DNA of 64,000 bases from Neoroseomonas eburnea. Its GTDB lineage: Bacteria > Pseudomonadota > Alphaproteobacteria > Acetobacterales > Acetobacteraceae. The position numbers and the translations under genes were made by a program. Below, piece by piece: positions 27,112 through 35,439 of the stretch. The notes under the pieces were generated by a model. It worked only from the letters and a program-made list of their open reading frames with translations, had not been told where the DNA came from and ran no database searches. Numbering within the stretch: the first letter of the stretch is position 1; every line of letters begins with the position of its first letter. The stretch covers positions 62,001 through 126,000 of the forward strand of contig NZ_JAAEDL010000014.1 of assembly GCF_018129005.1 (NCBI RefSeq), written 5' to 3'.

Positions 27112-27192
27112 TATCGCCAGACCTGCCGATGACGGGTCGGCGGCAGGGCGAATGGGCTCCGCGCGCGGGGCGGGCCTGGCGGCCGGCCTGTG

Positions 27193-28044
27193 ATGCAGGA
27201 GAGACCGGTGAACATCGTCGACGCGAATGGCGCGGCCATTCCCGCCCTCGGCTTCGCCACATTCAGCATCCCCGGCGTCGACACGCTCCGCATGGTTGGG
27301 CAGGTTCCGAAGCACGGCTACCGGCACATCGACACCGCGCAGATCTGAGGCAGTGAGGCCGAGGTCGGCGAAGGCATCGTCGCTTCGGGGGAGCCGCGCC
27401 GGGAGATCTTCCTCACGACCAAGGTGTGGGTGGAGAACTATCGGCCCGATGCCTTCCTGCGGTCCATCGATGAGAGCCTGAGCAAGCTTCGCACCGACCA
27501 TGTCGACCTGCTGCTGCACTGGCCGCGCGACGCCGTGCCGCTCGTCGAGCAGATCGGTGCGCTGAACATGGTCAGGAAGGCGGGGAAGGTGCGCCACATC
27601 GGCGTCAGCAACTTCACCACGGCGCTGATGGCCGGGGCGATCCGCCTCAGCGAGGCACCGATCGTCACCAACCAGGTCGAGTACCACCCGCATCTCGATC
27701 GGTCGGTTGTGATCGGCGCCGCAGGTGAGGCCGGCGTCGCGGTGACCGCCTATCATGGCATGGCCGATGGAAGGGTGTTCACCGATCCGGTGCTGGCAGG
27801 AATCGCCGCGCGCCGCGGCAGGTCGGTCGCGCAGGTCGTGCTGCGCCGGCTGATCCGGCAGAAGGGCGCTGTCGTGCTTTCGAAGACCGTGAGCCCGGCG
27901 CGCGCGGCGGAGAACCTCGCGGTCTTCGACTTCGCCCTCTCCAGGCAGGAGATGGCGGCGTTCCACGGCCTGGCGACCGCTGATGGGCGGATCGTCAGCC
28001 CGCCTGGCCTGGCCCCCACCGGGGACGATGCCACCGGGCGCTGA
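27193..28044 (+). pseudogene. Aldo/keto reductase with in-frame TGA at the catalytic tyrosine
   Basis: The complete frame from ATG 27193 (or GTG 27208, better placed after AGGAG) reads as a DkgA-like aldo/keto reductase: IPALGFATFSIPG, HIDTAQI-stop-GSEAEVGEGI, FLTTKVWVENY (catalytic Lys), LLLHWPRD (catalytic His), GVSNFTTALM and NQVEYHPHL. The family reads DTAxIYGNE at the catalytic Tyr; here the Tyr codon is TGA at 27346-27348. Everything after the stop stays in frame and well conserved, so this is either a very recent nonsense mutation or a sequencing error. Confidence 0.75.
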
Positions 28045-28254
28045 TCGCCCGATGCCGCGGGCGTGAGGGGGAGAAGGGCAGGCCGGCCCTTTTCCGACAG
28101 TGTCGCGCACCCATCTCAGTCGGATCGGTCGAGGCCCAGGGCGTCGATGGTGGCGGTCGCGCGATGCGGCCCGCACGCGTCCGGACCCCGCAAGGGGACG
28201 GCGCCGTCGCGCGGACCGGGCGACCTCGGGAAGAATGGAGTCAGACCCGGCCCA

Positions 28255-29253
28255 ATGGATACGGCCCGCGATATCCGCAAGCTCGATCTCGATCTGTTGC
28301 GACTCTTCCTCGCCCTGATGGAGGAACGGCACGTCACCCGTGCCGCGGGCAGGCTGTTCCTCTCCCAGCCTGCCGCCTCTCAGCGCCTGGCCCGGCTGCG
28401 AACCTTCTTCGGCGATCAGCTTCTGGTGAGCGTGGGCAAGACGCTGCAACCGACGCCGCTCGCCGAGACGCTCTACGCATCGGTGCTGCCGGCGTTGCGC
28501 GCGCTCGAACGGGCCGTTGCCATCGACACGCCCTTCGATGCGGCCAATGACGAGAGGGTCTTCCGCCTCGGCGCATCCGACATGGCGGCGTTGATTCTGT
28601 TGCCGCGGCTGCTCGCGCGGATGCGGACGGAAGCGCCGCATTGCCGTCTGGTGCTGCGCGAGGGCGACCATCGTCGGCTTCCCGCCCTGCTGGCGCAGAA
28701 CGAGGTCTCCACCGTCATCGGCTTTCTCGGCGACAACCTTCCGGCCACGGCGCGGCAGAGGAGCCTCGGATCCCTGCGCTGGGTCACGGTGCGTGATGCG
28801 GGCAGCCCGGCGGTCGCCTCCCTCGCCGAGTTCTGCGCCCGCCCGCATGCCATGGTGACGGCGGCGGGAGACCTGCATGGCATCGTCGACGAGGCGCTGG
28901 AGGCGGTCGGGCAGCGGCGCACCGTCGTCCTCGGCGTGGCGGATTTCGCGATGCTGGCGCCGGCAGTCACCGGCACCGACCTGATTGCCGCCGTGCCGGC
29001 GCCCTTCGCGGCGCTGATGGCCGAGGGCGGCGGCATCGCGATCGACGAATTGCCGATCGCTCTCTCCGTGGCTCCGCATGGGATGGCGTGGAACGCCTCG
29101 GTCGATCGCGATCCGGCCGAGCGCTGGTTCCGCGCGGCCCTCGCGGCCAGCTACCAGGATGCGCTGCGCGATGCGCGGATCGCGCAGCCGCTCGCGCATG
29201 GGTCGCAGGCCGTGCCGCCGCGCGCATCGTCGGCGGCGATGCGCCTCGGCTGA
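28255..29253 (+). CDS. LysR-family transcriptional regulator
   Basis: A 332-residue LysR regulator. The N-terminal HTH reads LDLDLLRLFLALMEERHVTRAAGRLFLSQPAASQRLARLRTFFGD with the standard spacing, followed by an effector-binding domain. ATG 28255 places the HTH eight residues from the start, as is usual; an upstream in-frame start adds a non-homologous extension. It is downstream of the broken aldo/keto reductase, in the same direction, and may have regulated it. The effector is unknown. Confidence 0.85.
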   Translation: MDTARDIRKLDLDLLRLFLALMEERHVTRAAGRLFLSQPAASQRLARLRTFFGDQLLVSVGKTLQPTPLAETLYASVLPALRALERAVAIDTPFDAANDERVFRLGASDMAALILLPRLLARMRTEAPHCRLVLREGDHRRLPALLAQNEVSTVIGFLGDNLPATARQRSLGSLRWVTVRDAGSPAVASLAEFCARPHAMVTAAGDLHGIVDEALEAVGQRRTVVLGVADFAMLAPAVTGTDLIAAVPAPFAALMAEGGGIAIDELPIALSVAPHGMAWNASVDRDPAERWFRAALAASYQDALRDARIAQPLAHGSQAVPPRASSAAMRLG

Positions 29254-29293
29254 GGCGCGGCGGGCGCGCGGCTCCGACGCGACGGCGCCGCGG

Positions 29294-30259
29294 TCAGAGC
29301 CGGATGTCGAGCCGGCGCAGCAGCGGCCCCCAGCGTTCCGCCTCACGCCGCAGGAAGGCCTCGAAATCGGCGGGCGTGCCGCCGGCGGCGATGATGCCTT
29401 CGTTCAGCAGCCGCTCCTTCACCGTCGCATCCGCCGTCGCGGCGGCGCCGGCTGCGTTCAGACGCGCGAGGGCGGCCGGCGGCGTGCGCGCCGGCGCGAG
29501 CAGGCCGAACCAGGTGACGGCCACCAGGCCCGGATAGTGCTCGGCGAAGGTGGGCTGGTCGGGCAGGTTCGGCAGCCGCGTCTCACCGGTCCAGCCGATG
29601 ATCTTCGCGCGGCCGGAGCGCGCCACCGCGAGCCCAGTCGCGCCGCCGACCAGGATCGAATCGAGCGTGCCCGCCAGCAGGTCGTTCATCTGGTGGGCGT
29701 CGCCGCGATATCCGACATCCTGCCAGTCGAGGTTCAGCCGCTCCTGGATCAGCGCGCCGGCGATGTGGTTGAAGGACCCGCGGCCGTTGTGCCCCCAGGT
29801 CACCTTGCCCGGGTTGGAACGGACATGGGCGACGAAGCCTGCCAGCGTGTCGGGGATCCCCGGCCGGACCGCGATGCAGAAGGGCAGCGTCGCGACATGG
29901 ACGACCGGCGCGAAATCCTCCGGCCTGTAGGGTAGATTGCGGCCGATCAGCGGATTGATCGTCAGCGTGGTGCCGGAGGACATCAGCAGCGTATGGCCAT
30001 CGGGCGCTGCGCGCGCCACCGCCTCCGCGCCGATCACGGTCTGCGCGCCGGGCTTGTTGTCGATCATCACGTTCTGGCCGAGCAGCGGCGCCATCCTTTC
30101 CGCCAGCAGCCGTGCCGTGACGTCGGTGGAGCCGCCCGGCGGGAAGGGCACGACGATCGTGACGGGGCGGGAAGGCGACCACGCTCCCTGCGCCCGAGCC
30201 GCGCCCGCCGCCGCCATACCCAGCGCCGGCAGTGCGCGCCGGCCGATGGTGAAGGTCAT
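29294..30259 (-). CDS. Bug/TctC-family periplasmic solute-binding protein
   Basis: A 321-residue tripartite tricarboxylate transporter receptor-like protein. It has a signal peptide (RRALPALGMAAAGAARAQG, cleavage near residue 24), then RPVTIVVPFPPGGSTDVTARLLA, NVMIDNKPGA and the closing LLAPARTPPAALARLNAA, all hallmarks of Bug proteins. These bind carboxylates and other small organic acids in the periplasm. No TctA/TctB membrane genes are near, as is common for this expanded family. ATG 30259 gives a properly positioned signal peptide. Confidence 0.88.
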   Translation of the reverse strand: MTFTIGRRALPALGMAAAGAARAQGAWSPSRPVTIVVPFPPGGSTDVTARLLAERMAPLLGQNVMIDNKPGAQTVIGAEAVARAAPDGHTLLMSSGTTLTINPLIGRNLPYRPEDFAPVVHVATLPFCIAVRPGIPDTLAGFVAHVRSNPGKVTWGHNGRGSFNHIAGALIQERLNLDWQDVGYRGDAHQMNDLLAGTLDSILVGGATGLAVARSGRAKIIGWTGETRLPNLPDQPTFAEHYPGLVAVTWFGLLAPARTPPAALARLNAAGAAATADATVKERLLNEGIIAAGGTPADFEAFLRREAERWGPLLRRLDIRL

Positions 30260-30332
30260 TGCCGTCTTCCTCCCACGCGTTCCTTCGCGGGAGCCTGCCA
30301 TCGGCCGCGCGGCCTTGCCACCGTGCAAAACC

Positions 30333-30929
30333 TCAGCGCCGCGTCAGCGCCACCAGGTAGCGGCACGGCTTCGAGCGCGACGGGTTGCGGAAGGCGTGGC
30401 CCTGCGGGGCCTCGAGGTCGAAGGCAAGGCAATCCCCGGCTTCCAGCAACGTCTCCTCGGCGCCTTCCTCCACCGTCAGCCGGCCTGCGAGCACCCAGAC
30501 CACCTGCCCGCGCAGGAAGGCGAAGGAACTGGCCGTGTAGTCCACGTGCGCCCCCGGCGGCAGTTCCACCTCGACCAGTTCCGGATCGGCGGCGGGCGGC
30601 GAGACGGCGCGCCGCAGGTACTTCGTCGCCGGATCGGTCCAGACCGGCTGCGCCGCCGCCCGCGCAACACGGGAAGCGCCGGCATCAGCCTCGGCGCGCG
30701 CCAGCAGCGTCGAGACGGTCAGATGCAGCGCGCCCGACAGCCGGCCGAGCAGCGCCGCCGTCGGGCTGGCCTCGGCCCGTTCCACCTTGCTGATCATGGC
30801 GCGGGAGACGCCGGAGGCGGCGGCGAGCTTGGCGATGGACCAGCCGCGCGCCTCCCTTTCCCGCTTCAGGCGGCGGGCGATCAGCAGGTCGAGCGAGGTT
30901 GCGTCCGCATTGTCCAGGATAGTGGACAT
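30333..30929 (-). CDS. XRE-family regulator with C-terminal cupin domain
   Basis: A 198-residue protein: an N-terminal Cro/CI-type HTH (RLKREREARGWSIAKLAAASGVSRAMISKVERAEASPTAALLGRL, about residues 17-60) joined to a cupin (ELPPGAHVDYTASSFAFLRGQVVWVLAGRLTVEEG, about 115-190). This architecture regulates amino acid or polyamine metabolism in many bacteria. ATG 30929 is the natural start and lies inside the first of two tandem operator-like palindromes, suggesting autoregulation together with the divergent gene at 30958. Confidence 0.85.
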   Translation of the reverse strand: MSTILDNADATSLDLLIARRLKREREARGWSIAKLAAASGVSRAMISKVERAEASPTAALLGRLSGALHLTVSTLLARAEADAGASRVARAAAQPVWTDPATKYLRRAVSPPAADPELVEVELPPGAHVDYTASSFAFLRGQVVWVLAGRLTVEEGAEETLLEAGDCLAFDLEAPQGHAFRNPSRSKPCRYLVALTRR

Positions 30930-30947
30930 GCATCCAGGATAGTGGAT
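30911..30947. promoter_or_regulatory. Tandem palindromic operators between XRE-cupin gene and divergent small gene
   Basis: TCCAGGATAGTGGA occurs twice, at 30913-30926 and 30933-30946, exactly 20 bp apart. The first copy extends to TGTCCA-N6-TGGACA and the second to ATCCA-N6-TGGAT. Two sites two helical turns apart in the 28-bp gap between divergent starts fit cooperative binding of the XRE regulator. Confidence 0.65.
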
Positions 30948-30957
30948 ACTTCGCCGC

Positions 30958-31179
30958 ATGACCATGCCCCCACCCCGCGGCCACAATGGCGGGCCGCCGC
31001 TCGAGGATGACGACGATCCCGCCGGCTGGCGGAGCTGGTGCTGGCGGCGGGCGCGCAAGCGCGCCTGGAAGACCCCGCCGCCCGAAATCGCCCTGCGGCG
31101 GCTGGCGCGGGCGGAGGAGCTCGGCATGACCTACAAGGAATACACGCTCGAGATCCTCGAACGCGGACGTCACCTGTGA
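30958..31179 (+). CDS. Small conserved protein with HNGGPPL motif
   Basis: A 73-residue charged protein beginning MTMPPPRGHNGGPPLEDDDD. The RGHNGGPPL segment recurs at the N-terminus of small uncharacterised alphaproteobacterial proteins. The rest is Arg/Lys/Trp-rich (WRSWCWRRARKRAWK) followed by an amphipathic helix (PEIALRRLARAEELGMTYKEYTLEILE). Function unknown; nucleic-acid contact is possible from composition only. Its stop overlaps the GNAT start (GTGA), so the two genes are coupled. Confidence 0.75.
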   Translation: MTMPPPRGHNGGPPLEDDDDPAGWRSWCWRRARKRAWKTPPPEIALRRLARAEELGMTYKEYTLEILERGRHL

Positions 31180-31640
31180 CGCTGCGGATCACGGAAGGCG
31201 GGCTGGACGATCGGCGCGTCGTCGAACTGCTCGGCACCCACCTGGCGAAGGCCCGCGCGAACACCGCCGAGGGCTTCGCCTTCGCCCTCGACCTCTCGGG
31301 GCTGCGCGCGCCGGGGATCACCTTCTGGAGCGCGTGGGAGGACGACACGCTGCTCGGCGTCGGCGCGCTGAAGCGCCTCTCCCCCGGTCATGGCGAGGTG
31401 AAGTCCATGCACACGGCCGAGGCCGCGCGGCGGCGCGGAATCGGCGGGGCGATGCTGCGGCACATCATGGCCGAGGCGCGCGCGACAGGGATGACGCGGC
31501 TCAGCCTCGAAACCGGCACCAGCGCCTATTTCCAGCCGGCGGTGGCGCTGTACCGGCGACATGGCTTCGTCGAATGCGGAGCGTTCGGGGACTATGTGCC
31601 GAGCGCGGAGAACCAGTTCCTGACGCTGGACCTGGCGTAG
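31176..31640 (+). CDS. GNAT-family N-acetyltransferase
   Basis: A 154-residue acetyltransferase. It has the acetyl-CoA-binding motif A region MHTAEAARRRGIGGAMLRHIMAEARATGM (about residues 70-98) and the C-terminal motif YFQPAVALYRRHGFVECGAFGDY, resembling YsnE/PhnO-like enzymes. The acceptor substrate is not predictable. GTG 31176 overlaps the preceding stop by four bases and puts the first beta-strand (TLRITEGGLDD) at the N-terminus; a longer frame from 31038 would overlap the small gene. Confidence 0.85.
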   Translation: MTLRITEGGLDDRRVVELLGTHLAKARANTAEGFAFALDLSGLRAPGITFWSAWEDDTLLGVGALKRLSPGHGEVKSMHTAEAARRRGIGGAMLRHIMAEARATGMTRLSLETGTSAYFQPAVALYRRHGFVECGAFGDYVPSAENQFLTLDLA

Positions 31641-31666
31641 CGGGGCGCACCTTCGCCTCGGATCGG

Positions 31667-31773
31667 GGGAGGGCTCCGCCCTCCCCGAACCCCACGCCGC
31701 TTTCAGGGAGGGCTCCGCCCTCCCCGAACCCCACGCCGCTTTCAGGGAGGGCTCAGCCCTCCCCGAACCCCTC
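31667..31773 (+). repeat. 39-bp tandem repeat of palindromic units
   Basis: A 39-bp unit (starting GGGAGGGCTCCGCCCTCCC and ending ACGCCGCTTTCA) occurs twice in full and once in part, at 31667, 31706 and 31745. Each unit contains the hairpin GGAGGGC...GCCCTCC. It starts 27 bases after the GNAT stop. Confidence 0.8.
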
Positions 31774-31930
31774 CGGCCAAAGGCCAAAAGGCCTTTGGAA
31801 ACCATCACTTTCGGAAGCGCTTGGGGCGGCCGGAGCCGCCTCACGTTCTGGGTTCCAAGGGTCTTTCGGCCCTTGGCGGGCTTGGCGGCTCGGCCGCCAA
31901 GGTCCGGAGAAGGGCAGCGCCCCTCTCCGC
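31774..31930. repeat. Composite palindromic repeat, two degenerate copies
   Basis: A reverse-oriented CCAAAGGC...GCCTTTGG core (31777-31800) is followed by a diverged forward copy (TTCCAAGGG...CCCTTGG, 31853-31876) and the GAGAAGGGC...GCCCCTCTC palindrome ending next to the RraA-like stop at 31935. With the 39-bp repeat this fills the whole 294-bp convergent gap. Confidence 0.65.
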
Positions 31931-31934
31931 GGAG

Positions 31935-32642
31935 CTACCGCCCCTTCGCCTTCCGCCACGCCTCGTAGATTGGCCGATTGGCGGCATCGGTCATCGGATA
32001 CAACCCGCGGATCGTATGCCCGGCGGCGACCCGTTCCTGCACGAAGTCCTCGAACACCGTCTGCTCGAAAGCTTCCTCCGCGACATCGTCGGCGATGTGC
32101 GCCGGGATGCAGACCACGCCCTCCCCGTCGCCCACCATCACGTCGCCCGGATGCACGCCGACGCCCGCGCAGGCCACCGGCACATCGAGGTCCACGCAAT
32201 GGTGGTGGATCAGGTTGGTCGGCGCCGAGGGCTGCGCATGATAGGCGGGCCAGCCCATCGCCGCGATCTCCGGGCTGTCGCGGAACCCGCCATCGGTCAC
32301 GGCACCTGCAACGCCGCGCGCCTTCAGCCGCGTGATGAGGATGCCGCCCGCGGAGGCCGCCCGCGCATCGCCGCGGCTGTCGATGACGAAGACCGCGCCG
32401 GGCGGGCATTCCTCCACGCCCCTGCGCTGCGGATGCGTCGGGTCCTTGAAGACGTCGAGCACATCGAGGTCCTCCCGCGCCGGGATGGTGCGCAGCGTGT
32501 AGGCCGGGCCGACCATGCGCGGCCCCTTCGGGTCCAACGGCTTCAGCGCCAGGAACACGTTGCGGAAGCCACGCTTGAACAGCACGGTCGTCAGCGTGGC
32601 GGTGGAGACCTCGGCGAGCTTCGCGCGCGTCGTGTCCTTCAT
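31935..32642 (-). CDS. RraA-like / HMG-aldolase family protein
   Basis: A 235-residue protein of the RraA/DlpA superfamily. Signatures include PAYTLRTIPAREDLDV, VFVIDSRGDARAASAGGILITRL, the metal/substrate site GVAGAVTDGGFRDSPEI and GDVMVGDGEGVVCIPAHIAD. Members either inhibit RNase E (RraA) or are class II 4-hydroxy-4-methyl-2-oxoglutarate/oxaloacetate aldolases. Association with a solute-binding protein gene eight bases upstream favours a catabolic enzyme, by inference. Confidence 0.82.
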   Translation of the reverse strand: MKDTTRAKLAEVSTATLTTVLFKRGFRNVFLALKPLDPKGPRMVGPAYTLRTIPAREDLDVLDVFKDPTHPQRRGVEECPPGAVFVIDSRGDARAASAGGILITRLKARGVAGAVTDGGFRDSPEIAAMGWPAYHAQPSAPTNLIHHHCVDLDVPVACAGVGVHPGDVMVGDGEGVVCIPAHIADDVAEEAFEQTVFEDFVQERVAAGHTIRGLYPMTDAANRPIYEAWRKAKGR

Positions 32643-32650
32643 GGCGTCTC

Positions 32651-34234
32651 CTATTCCGTGGCCTTGCCGATGTTCCAGTACACCGGCACCGGCGAGTCGA
32701 GAATGCCACGAAGCTGCGCCGAATATCCCCGCACCAGGCTGAACTGGCCGAGCGGCACATAGGGCACCGTCTCCGTCGCGCGGCGGTGATATGCTTCCGC
32801 GGCGGCGCGGCGCTGTTCCTCGGTGGTGGCGGCGATGAAGCCGTCGCGGATGCGTTCCATCTCCGCGTCGCAGGGCCAGCCGGGCAGGGCGGTGCGCTCG
32901 CAGGCGGAGCGCATCGCGTTGTGGCCGGACGGGTCCATGCCGTCGAGCCCGGTGGGCGCCGACACGAACAGCCCCCAGCCGCCCTGCGCCACCGGATTGC
33001 GCGACAGGCGCCGCTGGATCAGCGTCGCCCAGTCCATCGCCTGCACGTCCACGTTCATCCCGACCCGCCGCAGCAGATCCGCCGAGACCAGCGCGAAGGT
33101 GTGGGAGATGGTGGAATCCTGCGCGTCCAGCACCACGACCGGCGTGCCGTCATAGCCGCTTTCGGCCACCGCGCGCCGCGCCGCCTCCAGGTTCGGCGTC
33201 ACCCAGCCGACCTCGGTCCGGTGCGGGGAAGTGCAGGTGTAGTAGGATCGGCAGTCACGCCACAGCGAGGCCTCGGTCATGTAGGCCGGCATGGCGTGGG
33301 CGGGGTCCACCAGCAGCCGCATCGCCTGGCGCAGACGCGGATTGTCGAAGGGCGGCACGGCCTGGTTCATGCGGAAGATGGCCTGCACGCCGACGCTGTC
33401 CTGCGGCCCGATGCGCAGGTTGCGGTTGCGCCGCACCACGGGGAAAAGGTCCGGCGGCAATTCCTCGAAGATGTCGATCTCGCCGGTCATCAGCGCGTTC
33501 AGCGCGGTCTGCGCGTCAGGCAGGTAGACCCATTCGACGCGCGCGACGCCCGCCCGCTTGCCGCCCGCGAGCCCATCCGGCGGTTCCGCCCGCGGCACAT
33601 AGGCGGCGTTGCGGCGGTAGGTCACGCGGTCGCCGACGCGCCAATCCTCCCGTCGCAGGGTGAAGGGGCCGGACCCGGTGGGATCGGTGATCGGCGTCGT
33701 CGCCGGCGTCGCGGCGACGCGTGCCGGCATGATGAAGGGCGGCTGGCCGGACGGCTTCGACAGCGCCTGCAGCATCAGCCCGAAAGGCTGGCGCAGCACG
33801 ATGCGGAAGCTCCGCGCATCGACCGGCTCCATCGCCGTGCTGAGCGCGACGATCTGCTGGCCGAGCCCGTCGCGCACCGCCCAGCGGCGGAGGCTCGCGA
33901 TGACATCCTCGGTCGTCACCGGCGCGCCGTCGTGGAAGGCAAGGCCCTCGCGCAGCGTGAAGGTCCAGGTCTTGCCATCCTCGCTGACGGTCCAGCGCTC
34001 GACCATCTGCGGCCGCACCTCGAGCCGCGCGTCCAGCGCGAAGAGCGTGTCGTAGACCATGTAGCCGTGGTTGCGCGCCATGTATTCGGGACTGATGAAG
34101 GGGTCGACCGAGCGCAGGTCCCCGAACAGCTTCACGCGCAGCGCATTGGGATCGCCCCGCCCCTGCGCCAGGGCCGGCGGCGCGGCCGCGCCGAACAAGA
34201 GGGCGGCGCACAGCGCCACGGCACGACGGTCCAT
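32651..34234 (-). CDS. ABC transporter substrate-binding protein, peptide/nickel (SBP_bac_5) family
   Basis: A 527-residue periplasmic binding protein with a signal peptide (VALCAALLFGAAAPPALAQG, cleavage near residue 23). Family blocks are VYDTLFALDARLEVRPQMVERW, WTFTLREGLAFHDGAPVTTEDV and DNPRLRQAMRLLVDP. Such proteins deliver oligopeptides, opines or sugars to Dpp/Opp-type permeases. No permease or ATPase genes adjoin it; only the RraA-like gene follows, eight bases away, so it may borrow a transporter encoded elsewhere. Confidence 0.88.
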   Translation of the reverse strand: MDRRAVALCAALLFGAAAPPALAQGRGDPNALRVKLFGDLRSVDPFISPEYMARNHGYMVYDTLFALDARLEVRPQMVERWTVSEDGKTWTFTLREGLAFHDGAPVTTEDVIASLRRWAVRDGLGQQIVALSTAMEPVDARSFRIVLRQPFGLMLQALSKPSGQPPFIMPARVAATPATTPITDPTGSGPFTLRREDWRVGDRVTYRRNAAYVPRAEPPDGLAGGKRAGVARVEWVYLPDAQTALNALMTGEIDIFEELPPDLFPVVRRNRNLRIGPQDSVGVQAIFRMNQAVPPFDNPRLRQAMRLLVDPAHAMPAYMTEASLWRDCRSYYTCTSPHRTEVGWVTPNLEAARRAVAESGYDGTPVVVLDAQDSTISHTFALVSADLLRRVGMNVDVQAMDWATLIQRRLSRNPVAQGGWGLFVSAPTGLDGMDPSGHNAMRSACERTALPGWPCDAEMERIRDGFIAATTEEQRRAAAEAYHRRATETVPYVPLGQFSLVRGYSAQLRGILDSPVPVYWNIGKATE

Positions 34235-34344
34235 CGCGTTTCCTTCCCCTTTCCGGTTCGGCTTTCCGCCGTCCCGCGACTACGATCCAATGCGCGGGGT
34301 CGAACGACAAGCAGGATTCGTCCCGCAGGCGAAAAGGACCGCCC

Positions 34345-35244
34345 ATGCACGACAATGGCGCCCAGAAGCGCTCCCGTTCCTTTCTGCTCGCCGTCGAGGA
34401 CCAGGAATTCCTGCTGCGCGACGAGATGCGTCCCTTCCGCTTCGGCATGGAATACGCCAAGGCGGAATACGCGCTGCGCGACTGGGGCGTGCGCTCGACC
34501 GTCGTGGTCTTCGGCTCGGCCCGCGTGCCGAGCCCGGAGGAGGTGCAGGCCCTCGCCGCTACCGCCCGCTCGCCGGCCCAGAAGCGGGCGGCGAAGCACG
34601 CCGCCGAACAATCCCGCATGTACGAGGAAGCGCGCGCCTTCGCGCGCATCGTCTCGCTGCGCGGCGGGGCGCTCGCGGTCACCGGGGCGCCGCGGGACAA
34701 CGTGATCGCCACCGGCGGCGGCCCGGGGATCATGGAAGCCGCGAACCGCGGCGCCGCCGAGGCCGGTGCTCCCTCCATCGGCTTCAACATCACCCTGCCG
34801 CACGAGCAGAATCCCAACGCCTGGTCCACCCCGGCGCTGACCTTCCGCTTCCACTACTTCGCGATGCGCAAGATGCACCTCGCCATGCGCGCCAATGCGC
34901 TGGCGGTCTTCCCCGGCGGCTTCGGCACCTTCGACGAGCTGTTCGAGCTGCTGACGCTGGTGCAGACCAACAAGGCATCTCCCCGCCCGATCGTGCTGTT
35001 CGGCCGCGCCTTCTGGGAGAACGCGGTGAACTTTCCCCTGCTGGTCGAGCACGGGATGATCGACCCGAAGGACTTGGAGCTCTTCGAGGTGGTGGACAGC
35101 CCGGAGGAAGCCTGGGCGAGCCTGGTGCGGCGCGGGCTGGAGGCGCGGCCCCTGCCCGCCGCGGTCGAGCCGCCGCTGGTCGTGCCGAAGCACCGGCGGC
35201 GGCCGGAACAGGAACGCATGAAACCGCCGGTGCCGCGGAAGTAG
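34345..35244 (+). CDS. LOG-family protein (TIGR00730-type Rossmann fold)
   Basis: A 299-residue lysine-decarboxylase-like (LOG) protein with the nucleotide-binding motifs GSARVPS, TGGGPGIMEAANRGA (about residues 129-143) and PGGFGTFDELFELLT (about 189-203). Family members hydrolyse nucleoside 5'-monophosphates to base plus ribose phosphate, which in plants and some bacteria yields cytokinins. It is longer than the 180-200 residue minimal LOG, with a helical N-terminal extension and a basic tail, as in the larger proteobacterial paralogues. ATG 34345. Confidence 0.85.
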   Translation: MHDNGAQKRSRSFLLAVEDQEFLLRDEMRPFRFGMEYAKAEYALRDWGVRSTVVVFGSARVPSPEEVQALAATARSPAQKRAAKHAAEQSRMYEEARAFARIVSLRGGALAVTGAPRDNVIATGGGPGIMEAANRGAAEAGAPSIGFNITLPHEQNPNAWSTPALTFRFHYFAMRKMHLAMRANALAVFPGGFGTFDELFELLTLVQTNKASPRPIVLFGRAFWENAVNFPLLVEHGMIDPKDLELFEVVDSPEEAWASLVRRGLEARPLPAAVEPPLVVPKHRRRPEQERMKPPVPRK

Positions 35245-35282
35245 CGTCGCGGCCTCGGCTTGCGCGGGGCGCAGCGTGCGGG

Positions 35283-35418
35283 TCGAGGGGGGGCTTTGCC
35301 CCCTCGAGTTCCCCCAGCAGGGGACACGGTCCCCTGCACCCGCGGATACCAAAGTATCGGTTTCCAAAGGCCTTGAGCCTTTGGCAGGGTGAGCCCGAGA
35401 GAGGCGGCGCCCCTCTCG
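35283..35418 (+). repeat. Composite palindromic repeat, full-length copy
   Basis: Four palindromes in order: CGAGGGGG...CCCCCTCG, CAGGGGACA...GTCCCCTG, CCAAAGGC...GCCTTTGG (core slightly diverged) and GAGAGGC...GCCCCTCTC. It lies between the convergent LOG (stop 35244) and DUF1513 (stop 35440) genes. Confidence 0.75.
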
Positions 35419-35439
35419 CCCGCGTGAGCAAAGGCTGCG

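Noticed and set aside
27346..27370. Selenocysteine insertion at the in-frame TGA, since a small hairpin (GCCG-AGGT-CGGC) follows it
   Set aside because: The stem is only 4 bp, spacing differs from the E. coli SECIS, GC-rich DNA gives such hairpins by chance, and no aldo/keto reductase is known with Sec at this Tyr.
26179..29346. 1055-codon minus-strand ORF
   Set aside because: Antisense to hutF, hutC, the reductase remnant and the LysR gene; no recognisable domain.
31667..31773. CRISPR array
   Set aside because: The repeats are contiguous with no unique spacers and have a GC hairpin unit.
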